A stretch of DNA of 64,000 nucleotides from JANMDU01 sp043777675 (GCA_043777675.1 JAYWHR010000024.1:1-64000), one strand, 5' to 3'; counted from the stretch's first letter, positions 43,495 through 51,493 are shown. The notes: a model not told the origin generated them from the sequence alone. Numbers and translations are program-made.

Positions 43495-44313
43495 TTATCG
43501 CACAAGCTCTGGGCCGAGCTGCGCACCAAAAGTCTTGAGGCCAGCTAAGAGCTGCGCGTAGGCGCCATCCAGCGATACGAGCCCTTTCACGCCGAGTTCA
43601 ATGTGCTTTCCGTATTGCGGATGATCCACACTGGGCAAGCTGAAGACCTTGATGCCAGGATGATCGGCCTCCACCTGCTCCATCAGCGGTGTGAGCGTGG
43701 CCTCCATCGCACCCATCACGATCACAGATTTTTCTTGGCGTGCGATGGCGCGATGCAGATGCTTGTATTTCACATCGAGCACCCATTCCATCATTGGCCA
43801 AGCCATCACAGGAAAGCCGGGGAAAAAGTGCACGCTGCCGCAGCTAAAGCCGGCGATTTTGTTGTATGGATTCGGAATGATTTCTGCATCAGCGGGAAAC
43901 ACACCCATATTAAGCCGATGAACATTGTCTGGCCGATCTGGCTCATAAGGCACGCCTTGCTCCCGCGCCGTATCTTGCATGCGCTCGCGGATGAAGTCTG
44001 CGGCCTGCGGGTGCAGCATGAGCTGCCTGCCAAGCGCACGGGCAGCGCATTGGCGTGTTTGGTCATCCGGCGTGGCACCAATGCCGCCTGTGGAAAACAC
44101 AATGTCGCCCTGCTCCTTAGATATTTCGAAAGCTCTTTTCAGAACGGCTGTGATCCGCTGGGGATCATCGCCCACATATTCTGCACCCTCGAGGGAAAGC
44201 CCACGCGCTGCAAGCAGCTCGATGGCTTTGGAGAGGTGTTTGTCTTGGCGCTTGCCAGAAAGGATTTCGTCGCCGACGATGATGAGATGAAAACGTGGGT
44301 TAGGTACAGTCAT
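43495..44313 (-). CDS. Molybdopterin-binding (CinA N-terminal/MoaB-like) domain protein
   Basis: 272 residues. The N-terminal part FHLIIVGDEILSGKRQDKH and IVFSTGGIGATPDDQTRQCAA match the MoaB/MogA/CinA N-terminal fold. The C-terminal CinA deamidase domain is absent. MVEWVL-type segments toward the end (MMEWVLDVKYKHL) suggest the COG1058 group of nicotinamide nucleotide or pterin-related enzymes of unknown detail. It overlaps the following EI24 gene by four bases, likely one transcript. Confidence 0.85.
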   Translation of the reverse strand: MTVPNPRFHLIIVGDEILSGKRQDKHLSKAIELLAARGLSLEGAEYVGDDPQRITAVLKRAFEISKEQGDIVFSTGGIGATPDDQTRQCAARALGRQLMLHPQAADFIRERMQDTAREQGVPYEPDRPDNVHRLNMGVFPADAEIIPNPYNKIAGFSCGSVHFFPGFPVMAWPMMEWVLDVKYKHLHRAIARQEKSVIVMGAMEATLTPLMEQVEADHPGIKVFSLPSVDHPQYGKHIELGVKGLVSLDGAYAQLLAGLKTFGAQLGPELVR

Positions 44314-45248
44314 GGGAGTTTTTTAGGAGAAACGTCGGTGATATCGTTGTCTGCGACTGGCGCTCTAGTTACTATCAAATCAGGAGCATCTTGCGCATTG
44401 TTTACGCCGGCTGGTCGGTCATTTGGTTTAAAAATATCTGTTTGGTTCAGCAAATTCTCCGCCCGCAGGCGATTGAGTGCATCCATACAAAAATGCGAAA
44501 ACCAAAGCGATGAAAACGCAAAAACTAAGGTGTAGATCCAAATCGCCGCCACTATAAAAATCGGCGCAAGCACCACAAACATCACACCTGATGCCCAGAG
44601 CAACGTAGGCGCAGCGCCCAAATAGCCCGCCACTACGCCCATGCCCAAGAGCTGCATGCGATGGCGCTTCATCACTTCGCGCCGCTCATCTTTGCTCGCA
44701 TGCTCAGCCAAAGCGTCAAAGGCCATCACGCGATAGGTGAGCCAGCCCCAAACCAGTGGTGGCACGATCAAAATCAGCGGTGGAATGATCCAAAGCGGAA
44801 TCGACACCAGCAGCGCAATCACCGCCACCACCACTGCGCCAAACGACCAAATCACACTCGCCAAAATGCCCGCGCCCTTTTTACGCTCCAATGCGCTGAA
44901 GCGCCGCTCAGCCACCAGCGAGACCATCGCCGGCGTCATAAGAAACGCCACAAACATCAGTGAACCAATCACCACCAGTGGCGTGGCGGCAAGAATGACC
45001 AGCAACGGCGCAATCACCGCCTTGAGCGAGCCAACGCCCATGCCTTCCAGCCAGCCGATGCCGCGCGAGAGCCAGTCGCTGCCCAGCAGCCAAGCATTCA
45101 CGTAAGCCAGAGTGCTTTCCCAAAAGAAATACCCAAACACACCTGCGATGGCCACCATCAACAGCAACGGCACCAAGGACAGCGCAATCACCCGAGGATG
45201 AAGGCAGTAAGCGGCGGCTCGCCAAAAAGCATCAAGAATCTGTTTCAT
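44310..45248 (-). CDS. EI24-domain inner membrane protein
   Basis: 312 residues with four or more helices in 15-250 and the EI24/CysZ-like loop AYCLHPRVIALSLVPLLL. CysZ relatives carry sulfate, but the family as a whole is not assigned. The last 45 residues are hydrophilic and partly encoded by a copy of the GCCGGC-core repeat, so this tail is probably not conserved. It is cotranscribed with the preceding molybdopterin-binding gene. Confidence 0.8.
   Translation of the reverse strand: MKQILDAFWRAAAYCLHPRVIALSLVPLLLMVAIAGVFGYFFWESTLAYVNAWLLGSDWLSRGIGWLEGMGVGSLKAVIAPLLVILAATPLVVIGSLMFVAFLMTPAMVSLVAERRFSALERKKGAGILASVIWSFGAVVVAVIALLVSIPLWIIPPLILIVPPLVWGWLTYRVMAFDALAEHASKDERREVMKRHRMQLLGMGVVAGYLGAAPTLLWASGVMFVVLAPIFIVAAIWIYTLVFAFSSLWFSHFCMDALNRLRAENLLNQTDIFKPNDRPAGVNNAQDAPDLIVTRAPVADNDITDVSPKKLP
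44370..44439 (+). repeat. GCCGGC-core dispersed repeat in the EI24 gene tail
   Basis: TTACTATCAAATCAGGAGCA, TCTTGCGCATTGTTTACGCC, GGCTGGTCGGTC, then an A-rich tail. In the gene (read in reverse) it gives RPAGVNNAQDAPDLIV. The A-G-x-x-x-A frame matches the copies in dapE and alkB. Confidence 0.7.
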
Positions 45249-45308
45249 TCGCTAAGGATACACGTTTGGGAATTGCTGTGCCCTCGCCTTTCCGTATGTT
45301 ATTTAACC

Positions 45309-45362
45309 GCTTCGCCTTCACGCCACCCGCTCGCCTGCTGCGTGATGTGCCCGCAAAAGCCG
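45309..45362 (+). repeat. Second dispersed repeat family, copy 1
   Basis: CGCTTCGCCTTCACGCCACC, CGCTCGCCTGCTGCGTGATG, TGCCCGCAAAAGCC. It resembles the sequences at 46128-46310 and 49863-49933 and ends three bases before the vapC stop. Decayed copy, with no gene in the 45249-45365 gap. Confidence 0.55.
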
Positions 45363-45365
45363 ATA

Positions 45366-45782
45366 TCAGTGCGCAGGCGGTCTGATGCATTGAATCTCGA
45401 GTCGCAGAGTTTGGCTAGTCTCCAGCCACGCGCGATCTGCTGTTAAAACACGCGCACTGAGGCGCTGAGCAAGCGCTAGACACAACCGATCCCCCAAACT
45501 CAAGCCAATGCTTGGCGTTTGACCTCGGATCCAGCCGGCTTGCTCGCCATCCCCCACCGGGATATCCACTACAGAATAGGCCAGCTCTGCCAAGATCATT
45601 TTTATGGCGTCTGGATCAGCGCCACGATCCAATGATTTGGCAATCACTTCCGCTTGATTAGCAGCGCTCACCACGCAACGCTGCGAATGCAACGCCCGCC
45701 CTACGACTTCAGAGCCCGGCTCGCCTTGCAAAAAAGCAATGATCGCAGAGGCATCCAGCACAGTAACTATGGCTGCGGTCAT
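45366..45782 (-). CDS. vapC: PIN-domain toxin VapC
   Basis: 138 residues. VTVLDASAIIAFLQGEPG gives the first Asp, NQAEVIAKSLDRG the conserved Glu, and LSLGDRLCLALAQRL plus VLTADRAW the remaining acids. Predicted RNase toxin of the pair with the AbrB-type antitoxin. Its ATG overlaps the antitoxin stop by four bases. The pair lies beside the integron and between two copies of the second repeat family. Confidence 0.85.
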   Translation of the reverse strand: MTAAIVTVLDASAIIAFLQGEPGSEVVGRALHSQRCVVSAANQAEVIAKSLDRGADPDAIKMILAELAYSVVDIPVGDGEQAGWIRGQTPSIGLSLGDRLCLALAQRLSARVLTADRAWLETSQTLRLEIQCIRPPAH

Positions 45783-46024
45783 TCGGATTGAGCAGCTTTG
45801 CGCCGCTCTGCAATCAATTCATCGGCCAGTGAAGGAGCGTTCGGGGGCGCAAACTTCTGAAACATCGCCTGCGCTTTTTCAAGCTGAGCGCGCCGCGTGG
45901 TAGCCACCAATTCACCATGACGCACCGACCAAATCAGCTGATCGCCGTCATGCAGATCCAGCTGTGTGCGCAGCGAGACGGGTATCACGACCCTGCCATT
46001 GGATAGGTTAGAAGCTAGATTCAA
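45779..46024 (-). CDS. vapB: AbrB-type antitoxin VapB
   Basis: 81 residues. The N-terminus SNGRVVIPVSLRTQLDLHDG with DQLIWSV is a swapped-hairpin AbrB (SpoVT) DNA-binding fold; the C-terminal half KAQAMFQKFAPPN is the toxin-binding part. First gene of the two-gene operon, with the promoter in the 46025-46130 gap. A different antitoxin fold from the three RHH pairs in this window. Confidence 0.85.
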   Translation of the reverse strand: MNLASNLSNGRVVIPVSLRTQLDLHDGDQLIWSVRHGELVATTRRAQLEKAQAMFQKFAPPNAPSLADELIAERRKAAQSE

Positions 46025-46127
46025 GGTGAATTCCTACAAATCGATATATTGCCATTTTAGGCGAACTATTGAAAATTGCCATTCTGATGACTGTTTCTGC
46101 ACAGTGCCACCCCAAGCCATGCTCGAC

Positions 46128-46310
46128 GGCTTCGCGTCCATGCCGCCCGCTCGCCTGCCACGTGACGTGCCCGAAAAAGCCAAGGGCTTTCCTGAAGGCG
46201 CTCATACCGGGATACCCCGAGCTGCGATCACTTGTAGCGTTCATGACTTGACTGGCCGCGCCCGACTAGGAAAGCCTTCGTTTTTTCAGACCCATCACGC
46301 AGCGGGTTGA
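46128..46310 (+). repeat. Second dispersed repeat family, copy 2, split by about 88 bp
   Basis: The left half CGCTCGCCTGCCACGTGACG with TGCCCGAAAAAGC (to about 46182) and the right half AAAGCCTTCGTTTTTTCAGA with CCCATCACGCAGCGGG (46271-46310) are contiguous in the copy at 49863-49933. Here about 88 bp separates them, perhaps an insertion. Lies to the left of the integron integrase. Confidence 0.6.
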
Positions 46311-46330
46311 TTTTATTGGCGCGTCGTTTC

Positions 46331-46400
46331 GCTCTTAATTCTGTAGCATTTAACGCATATTCTATGCCGGCTAGATGCCTAAAACGCTCAAAAAATGCCT
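46331..46400 (+). repeat. GCCGGC-core dispersed repeat left of the integron
   Basis: GCTCTTAATTCTGTAGCATT, TAACGCATATTCTATGCCGG, CTAGATGCCTAAAACGCTCA, AAAAATGCC. One of the best full-length copies, including the tail GCC-A-run-GC-A-run-GCC. Lies 26 bp before the integrase stop. Confidence 0.85.
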
Positions 46401-46425
46401 CTTCAATATGTCACTAGGCGCGCGC

Positions 46426-47454
46426 TCATGCCAACGCCGCCAAAGCATCCAACGGGCTCGCTGTCCCACCCGCAGCCATCTTCAGCACATGGGTGTAAAT
46501 CATCGTGGTCGACACATCCGAATGCCCAAGCAATTCCTGCACCGTGCGAATATCCGTGCCCGCTTGCAGCAAATGTGTGGCAAAGCTGTGGCGCAGGGTA
46601 TGCACAGATACTGGTTTGATAATTCCCGACAGCGGCACCGCCTTCTTGATGGCGCGTTGCAAACGCTCTTCAAACAAGTGGTGACGACGCTGCACGCCTG
46701 AGCGAGGATCCACAGACAAAGTCGGCGAAGGAAACACCCAAAACCAGCCCCATGTGTGCCCCACTTGCGGATATTTAGCTGCCAAAGCATGCGGCGTTTC
46801 CACCCCGCCGCGCTCAGCCTCTCGATCAGCCTCCCATTGCTGACGCGCCAGCGAGACTTGCCGCCTCAAAGCTGGCAACAGAGAGCGCGGCAGCATGACC
46901 ACGCGATCTTTCCCGCCCTTGGCTTCGCGCACAACGATCACCTGCCGATCAAAATCCACATCTTTGACCCGAAGCCGCATGCGCTCCATCAAGCGCATGC
47001 CTGTGCCATACAAAAGCTTGGCAAGCAAGCCGGTGATACCATCCATTTGAGCCAGCAAGCCAGCGATTTCATCCTTGGTCAACACGCTGGGAATGCGCCT
47101 CTTTTGTTGCGGGCGGCCAATATCATCCAGCCATGGCAGCTTGATGCCCAGAACATCGCGGTACAAAAAAAGGATGGCGCTCAGCGCCTAGTTGTGCGTG
47201 GAAGCGGACACCTTGCGCTCAGTGGCAAGCATCGACAAAACCGCCTCCACCTCCCGCGCATCCATGTCGCGCGGATGGCGCATCGCGCCGCCACTATTGC
47301 GCCCATGCCAGCGGACGAAAAACTTCACCCAATGCACGTAAGTGGTTTCGGTGCTCAAGCTGTCATGGAGGTGCCGAATGCGCTCGCGCACCTGATCCAA
47401 CAAACGGGTTGATTTGAGCGGAATTGGGGCGCCTGCTGACCTGCCGGGTTTCAT
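46426..47454 (-). pseudogene. intI: Integron integrase IntI, interrupted by one amber stop
   Basis: Tyrosine recombinase of the IntI class. The N-terminal 88 codons (SLSTETTYVHWVKFFVRWHG to SASTHN) are separated from the rest by a single TAG at 47188, exactly where the family has Gln (THxQALxA). The downstream frame is complete: catalytic Arg in LYGTGMRLME, HTLRHSFATHLL, LGHSDVSTTMIYTHVL with Tyr, and the IntI-specific insert VGHTWGWFWVF with RHH. Only one base change destroys it. Without a suppressor the enzyme is inactive; the damage looks recent. Confidence 0.9.
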
Positions 47455-47540
47455 GGTTTAAATTATAACTGATTGTTTATACAGTATAATAAAAATTCTC
47501 CATTTTATTCAATGGTTTATGATCACACTCATGACCGATG

Positions 47541-47595
47541 TAAACCGCAACGCCCAGAATATTTCGCAGGTTTTGCGGGGGACATTACGTTAAAC
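47541..47595 (+). other. Probable attI with cassette junction GTTAAAC
   Basis: The core site GTTAAAC at 47589-47595 (form GTTRRRY) lies between the start of intI (on the minus strand) and the first cassette gene at 47608. Its position is that expected of attI. The 47455-47607 gap otherwise holds no gene. The exact left limit of attI cannot be drawn. Confidence 0.65.
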
Positions 47596-47607
47596 AAGGG
47601 GGACTAG

Positions 47608-48090
47608 ATGAGAGCCGTTGCTTACTTTTCGTGCGCTGTGCTAGTCGCACTACCGACATTTCAATGGCTTTTCGTGTTCCTGCTGTCGCAGGTGAGCGTC
47701 CAAGTGCCGTACATCTCCGTTTTCTCAATCATTCTCTCATTCGGTTCTTTAGTCCCGCCAATGTTGGCATCACTCGTGCCGCGCGCGATTGGCATGGTCC
47801 TAGGATTTGTAATGCTGCTCCTGGTGCTGCGAAGAATATGGCTATTCGTTGTGAACAAGGAGAGGACTCCAAGCTCTTTCGTTGGATTTCAAAAGGTACT
47901 AGGCTATGTCGGGTTTTGGTCCATCTCGCTTAGTGTTCTCGTCTTGATTCTCACTATCACGCTGAAGGCTGGTTCTGGTGTGCCGGCGGGCCTGCTAATG
48001 ATCCCCGCGATGTTCTGCGTGCCGTGGGCCTTTTTCTTAACTGAGGTCATGAGCTTCCGACGGCAGGCAACTGCTTATGAAACTGTTTAA
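47608..48090 (+). CDS. Integron cassette 1: hypothetical membrane protein
   Basis: 160 residues, four hydrophobic segments (about 5-28, 37-60, 65-85, 100-150) and basic residues between them (RRIWLFVVNKERTPSSF). No family recognised. The ATG lies 13 bp after the junction and its TAA is inside attC1, the usual compact cassette structure with no promoter of its own. Likely expressed from an attI promoter. Base use is lower in G+C than neighbours by eye, as often for cassettes. Confidence 0.6.
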   Translation: MRAVAYFSCAVLVALPTFQWLFVFLLSQVSVQVPYISVFSIILSFGSLVPPMLASLVPRAIGMVLGFVMLLLVLRRIWLFVVNKERTPSSFVGFQKVLGYVGFWSISLSVLVLILTITLKAGSGVPAGLLMIPAMFCVPWAFFLTEVMSFRRQATAYETV

Positions 48091-48141
48091 CTGGTCGCCC
48101 AAGACGGACGCCTTTGGCTCCGCTTGGCTTCGACGTTAGGT
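48085..48141 (+). other. attC site of cassette 1
   Basis: 57 bp. R'' box GTTTAAC (48085-48091) and R' box GTTAGGT (48135-48141, core GTTRRRY) bracket a partially palindromic sequence with GTCGCCCAAG on the left and GCTTGGCTTCGA on the right. The gene stop lies in R''. A typical 59-base element. Confidence 0.85.
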
Positions 48142-48179
48142 GGCAAAACAGGCGACCGACTGAGAACACGATCCGCAAC

Positions 48180-48544
48180 ATGACAAAGAAATCTGTTCAG
48201 GCGCTGCTCGAAGACATCCGGCTTGTTAGCGAGCAAAATTATGAGATCGTTGAGACCGTTCGAGCCTTGGTAAAAAAGTCTTTTGAAACAACTTCGGAAG
48301 AAGTCAAGTACGGCGGCATCCTGTTTACTTCGGGCGTTCAGTTTGGTGGGGTCTTCTCCTATAAAGCGCATGTAACCGTCGAATTCGGGAGCGGGTCAAA
48401 AATAATGACACGTTCGGGTTTCTCGAAGGGACGGGAAAGGGGCGTCGGCATGTCAGGTTGATGTCTGTCGCTCAGATCAAGGAAAAAAAGTTGGCTCGAT
48501 ATCTATTGCTTGCTTTACACGCATCCAAAAAGGACGACTTATGA
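48180..48544 (+). pseudogene. Integron cassette 2, first gene: DUF1801-like with a frameshift
   Basis: Begins MTKKSVQALLEDIRLVSEQN and EVKYGGILFTSGVQFGGVFS, matching DUF1801 up to SGSK near 48400. The rest (INDTFGFLEGTGKGRRH and MSVAQIKEKKLARYLLLALH) continues in another frame, so a single base is missing near 48402-48407 (an A/T run). The shifted end overlaps the VOC start in ATGA, showing that an intact gene was coupled to it. The unshifted frame ends at 48461. Confidence 0.75.
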
Positions 48545-48933
48545 AACTCGGCTACACAATCATCTACGTTCCAAATGTCGCTGCATCGTTGTCGTTCTTT
48601 GAAGAAGCATTCGGTCTGACACGCCGCTTTCTGCATGAGGCTGGCGACTACGGTGAACTTGAAACGGGAGAAACAACGCTCGCTTTCGCGTCGCACGAGC
48701 TTGGGAATATGAACTTTCCTTCAGGCTTTGTCGCAGCAAGTGAATCCAGCAAACCTCTTGGCATTGAGATAGCGCTAGTTACGCCGTCTGTTGCCGAGGC
48801 GCACACTAAAGCTCTGACAGCTGGTGCAGCCGAGTTGAAAAGACCGGAGACAAAGCCATGGGGGCAAGTCGTCTCCTACGTCCGATGTCCAGACGGAACT
48901 TTGGTTGAAATTTGCTCGCCGGTTGGTGGCTAA
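48541..48933 (+). CDS. Integron cassette 2, second gene: VOC/glyoxalase-like protein
   Basis: 130 residues with the VOC fold: LGYTIIYVPNVAASLSFFEE, a beta strand TTLAFASHELG, and GQVVSYVRCPDGTLVEICSP, with His and Glu positions able to bind a metal. Related to glyoxalase/bleomycin-resistance proteins; the substrate is unknown. It starts inside the stop of the DUF1801 gene and ends just before attC2. Confidence 0.85.
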   Translation: MKLGYTIIYVPNVAASLSFFEEAFGLTRRFLHEAGDYGELETGETTLAFASHELGNMNFPSGFVAASESSKPLGIEIALVTPSVAEAHTKALTAGAAELKRPETKPWGQVVSYVRCPDGTLVEICSPVGG

Positions 48934-48939
48934 ATTGCG

Positions 48940-48999
48940 GCATAACCCGTCGGCCCAGTCGCGACAGCCTTCGGCTGCCGCTGGCCTCCAACGTTCGAC
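48940..48999 (+). other. attC site of cassette 2
   Basis: 60 bp. GCATAAC (R'') with GTCGGCCCAG follows the VOC stop, and CGCTGGCCTCC with GTTCGAC (R') closes it; the centre (CAGCCTTCGGCTG) is palindromic. R' deviates by one base from GTTRRRY but the layout is that of a 59-base element. Confidence 0.75.
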
Positions 49000-49057
49000 G
49001 TCTATTTCATTGTGTTCGAGGTTTGTTGATTCGTAGCCCATGGGATACAATCCTGCT

Positions 49058-49345
49058 ATGCGTGTGCAAACGACCAAGGTCTATCTCGATTGGATTAATT
49101 CACTGAATGACCGAGTGGGTCGTGCACAAGTTCAGGTTCGCGTCGATAGACTCGTTCACGGGAATCCAGGGCAGCATAGGGCTCTGACTGACGGTGTTTG
49201 CGAGTTGAAGAACGATTTTGGGCCAGCGTACCGGGTCTATTACACGGAGCGAACTGGCGTTGTCGTTGTCCTGCTGGCTGGCGGAGACAAGTCATCGCAG
49301 CAGAAAGACATTAAGACCGCGATCATGTTGGCAAAGGGACTCTAG
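49058..49345 (+). CDS. Integron cassette 3: RelE/HigB-like toxin
   Basis: 95 residues, starting MRVQTTKVYLDWI; an ATG six codons earlier is possible. The pattern AQVQVRVDRLVHGNPGQHRA with LKNDFGPAYRVYYTERTG and VVVLLAGGDKSSQQKDI is the TIGR02683 group of RelE-like mRNA interferases (HigB). Predicted to act on the ribosome. The antitoxin follows after ten bases; toxin first, antitoxin second is the usual HigBA order. Confidence 0.82.
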   Translation: MRVQTTKVYLDWINSLNDRVGRAQVQVRVDRLVHGNPGQHRALTDGVCELKNDFGPAYRVYYTERTGVVVVLLAGGDKSSQQKDIKTAIMLAKGL

Positions 49346-49355
49346 GAGCATTTTT

Positions 49356-49685
49356 ATGACAAAAGCAATTTCTAAAGTAATAGCGTCAACGACAAAAGTG
49401 ACCAGCACCATTGCGTATGACGTATCTGAACAACTTAGAACGCCAGAAGAAATGGCTGCGTATCTGGACGCATGGCTGGAAGAGGCACCTGAGGATGCAA
49501 CTGGAATTGCACGCGCACTGGGCGATATTGCACGTGCCAAGGGAATGACCCAAGTGGCACGCGACGCGGGTCTTAGTCGAGAAAGCTTGTACAAAGCCTT
49601 GGGTGAAAATGGGAATCCAACTTTCGCAACCGTTTTAAAAGTGGCGAGGGCATTGGGCGTTAGGTTTCATGCGCAAGTTGCCTGA
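49356..49685 (+). CDS. Integron cassette 3: HigA-like antitoxin
   Basis: 109 residues. C-terminal Xre-type HTH (GMTQVARDAGLSRESLYKAL), the 'probable addiction module antidote' pattern with NPTFATVLKVARALG. The N-terminal part EEMAAYLDAWLEEAPEDA is the toxin-binding part. The start is the ATG at 49356 preceded by AGGAG. It closes the last cassette; attC3 begins seven bases later. Addiction modules stabilise cassette arrays. Confidence 0.82.
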   Translation: MTKAISKVIASTTKVTSTIAYDVSEQLRTPEEMAAYLDAWLEEAPEDATGIARALGDIARAKGMTQVARDAGLSRESLYKALGENGNPTFATVLKVARALGVRFHAQVA

Positions 49686-49691
49686 GTTGCG

Positions 49692-49778
49692 GTCGAACAG
49701 GTTGATCGACGCAGACACCCAGCAGCAAATGGGTGCTACGCAGCAGTTGCTGTGCGCTGGTCATCGCCGACGTTCGCT
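49692..49778 (+). other. attC site of cassette 3
   Basis: About 87 bp. Outer boxes GTCGAAC (49692-49698) and GTTCGCT (49772-49778) are near mirror images; inner boxes are poorer, and the middle has an extra palindrome (ACCCAGCAGCAAATGGGTG). Longer than the first two attC sites. The array ends here. Confidence 0.6.
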
Positions 49779-49783
49779 TCTAA

Positions 49784-49846
49784 GCCAAATTGACCTCTAG
49801 CCGGCACAAAATCTGTGCAAGGTGCTATAGAAATCAGAGTAAAAAG
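49784..49846 (-). repeat. GCCGGC-core dispersed repeat right of the integron
   Basis: The minus strand reads TTTCTATAGCACCTTGCACA, GATTTTGTGCCGGCTAGAGG, TCAATTT. The tail is short. It lies directly after the last attC, mirroring the copy at 46331 on the left side of the integrase. Confidence 0.7.
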
Positions 49847-49862
49847 ACGAGCCAGCCATCTC

Positions 49863-49933
49863 CACCCGCTACGTGATCGGTCTGAAAAAAAAACGAAGGC
49901 TTTTTCGGGTACATCGCGTGGCAAGCGAGCGGA
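49863..49933 (-). repeat. Second dispersed repeat family, copy 3
   Basis: Minus strand: CCGCTCGCTTGCCACGCGAT, GTACCCGAAAAAGCCTTCGT, then an A/T-run, CAGACCGATCACGTAGCGGG. The ends pair weakly (CGTGAT/ATCACG). It is uninterrupted, unlike copy 2 at 46128. The 49686-50059 gap holds attC3, this repeat and the copy at 49784, and no gene. Confidence 0.65.
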
Positions 49934-50059
49934 TCGTGTGTGAGCGAAGCACGCTCACGGCAGGATTGAAACGCAATCGAACGTCACGCCTGAACGAACA
50001 ATGCGAAAATAGCGGGTTATCACGTATCAGCCCGTCATCTAAAGCAGAGCACACACATC

Positions 50060-51164
50060 ATGGACGCAGAACAAATCAACGCTATCGGCAGCAAACTCAC
50101 CGATCTGGCCGCCCGCACCCTCGATCTTCGGGGGTATCTTTGACTACGAGCGCAAAAGCCATCGCTTAGATGAAGTCAACGCCGCTTTAGAAGACCCCAG
50201 TGTTTGGAATGATCCGAAGAAAGCGCAGGAATTAGGCAAAGAAAAGCGCCAGCTAGAAAACGTCGTCAACAACGTCACGACGCTCGACCGCGATTTAGCG
50301 GACAACGCTGAGCTTTTCGAGATGAGCAAAGACGAGGCTGATTTGGATGGCCTCAAGACCATTGCAGAAGACGCCGAGCGTTTAGAAGCGATCGTGAAGG
50401 ATCTCGAATTCAAGCGCATGTTTAACCAACCCGCTGATCCGAGCCACGCCTTCCTCGACATTCAAGCTGGCGCTGGCGGCACAGAAGCTTGCGATTGGGC
50501 CAGCATGCTGCTGCGCCAATACCTGCGCTACGCCGAGCGCAAAGGCTTCAAAACCACGATTGACGAAGAAACGCCGGGCGATGTGGCGGGCATTCGCTCA
50601 GCCAGTATCAAGATCGAAGGCGATTACGCTTTTGGCCTGCTGCGCACCGAGACTGGCGTTCACCGCCTGGTGCGTAAGTCGCCTTTCGACTCGTCAGGCG
50701 GCAGGCATACCAGCTTTGCCAGCGTCTTCGTCTACCCCGAGGTGGACGACACCATCGTGATCGACATCAACCCCGCCGACGTGCGCACCGACACGTATCG
50801 CGCCAGCGGCGCAGGCGGCCAGCACATCAACAAAACGGATTCTGCTGTGCGCCTCACGCACATCCCCACCAACATCGTCGTCACTTGCCAAGATGGCCGT
50901 AGCCAACACAGCAACAAAGACGTCGCGTGGAAGCGCCTGCGCTCAAGGCTGTATGACTTTGAAATGCGCAAGCGCCAAGAAGAGCAACAAAAGCTTGAAG
51001 ACACGAAAACCGATGTGGGCTGGGGGCATCAAATCCGCAGTTACGTACTGGATAACAGCCGCATCAAAGATCTGCGCACCGGCGTCGAGATCTCCGCCAC
51101 GCAGAAGGTGCTGGATGGCGATTTGGATGAATTCATTGAGGCTAGTTTGAAGCAGGGGGTTTGA
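50060..51164 (+). CDS. prfB: Peptide chain release factor 2, with programmed +1 frameshift
   Basis: Terminates translation at UGA and UAA. The reading starts at the ATG at 50060 (MDAEQINAIGSK), meets a TGA at 50141 after RGYL, and continues in the +1 frame with DYERKSHRL; without the shift only 27 residues are made. The rest carries GGT-EACDWASMLLRQY, the domain with SGAGGQHINKTDSAVR (GGQ) and IPTNIVVTCQDGRSQHSNKD. Joined product about 367 residues. The usual neighbour lysS is not next to it; a TA pair follows. Confidence 0.96.
50129..50144 (+). promoter_or_regulatory. RF2 programmed frameshift site
   Basis: CGGGGG (50129-50134) acts as an internal Shine-Dalgarno-like site three bases before the slippery CTT TGA C (50138-50144). 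The canonical form is AGGGGG; here the first base is C. Low RF2 makes the ribosome slip, so prfB regulates itself. Confidence 0.92.
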
Positions 51165-51203
51165 TCAAATGCCGCAAGGCATGTGATCGCAATCTGAATA
51201 AAT

Positions 51204-51236
51204 AACATCAAAACATCAATTTGATGTTTTGATGTT
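51204..51236. promoter_or_regulatory. Perfect palindromic operator of the 51257 toxin-antitoxin pair
   Basis: Arms 51204-51219 (AACATCAAAACATCAA) and 51221-51236 are exact reverse complements around one central T. Each arm holds two ACATCA half sites, four in all. It ends 20 bp before the antitoxin ATG, so it should be the autoregulatory site of the RHH antitoxin and covers the probable promoter. Confidence 0.85.
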
Positions 51237-51256
51237 TTTATGTTAATATTAGTGCT

Positions 51257-51493
51257 ATGAGAACTACTTTAGCCCTCGACGAAGATGCTTTCATCATCGC
51301 GCAGCAAACTGCTCTGCGAGCCAAAATGTCTATGGGCAAGGCAGTTTCGATGCTCATCAGGCAGTCTATGCAGACGATCCCAAGCCAAGCACTTAACGCG
51401 ACCCGCAGTCGTTATGCACTGATTCCAGCAGATGGCCATACCGTGATTACCAGCCAAGATGTCTATCGACTCATGGAACAAGAAGGCATTTGA
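51257..51493 (+). CDS. RHH antitoxin of the PIN pair next to kdsA
   Basis: 78 residues. MRTTLALDEDAFIIAQQTAL gives the strand and first helix of a ribbon-helix-helix protein; the rest (SMGKAVSMLIRQSM, then ALIPADGHTVIT) is the flexible toxin-binding part. It begins 20 bp after the perfect palindrome. The toxin ATG starts within the antitoxin stop (TGATG). Confidence 0.82.
   Translation: MRTTLALDEDAFIIAQQTALRAKMSMGKAVSMLIRQSMQTIPSQALNATRSRYALIPADGHTVITSQDVYRLMEQEGI

Noticed and set aside
43603..44535. 310-codon + strand open frame
   Set aside because: Antisense to the molybdopterin-binding gene and EI24 gene, no domain.
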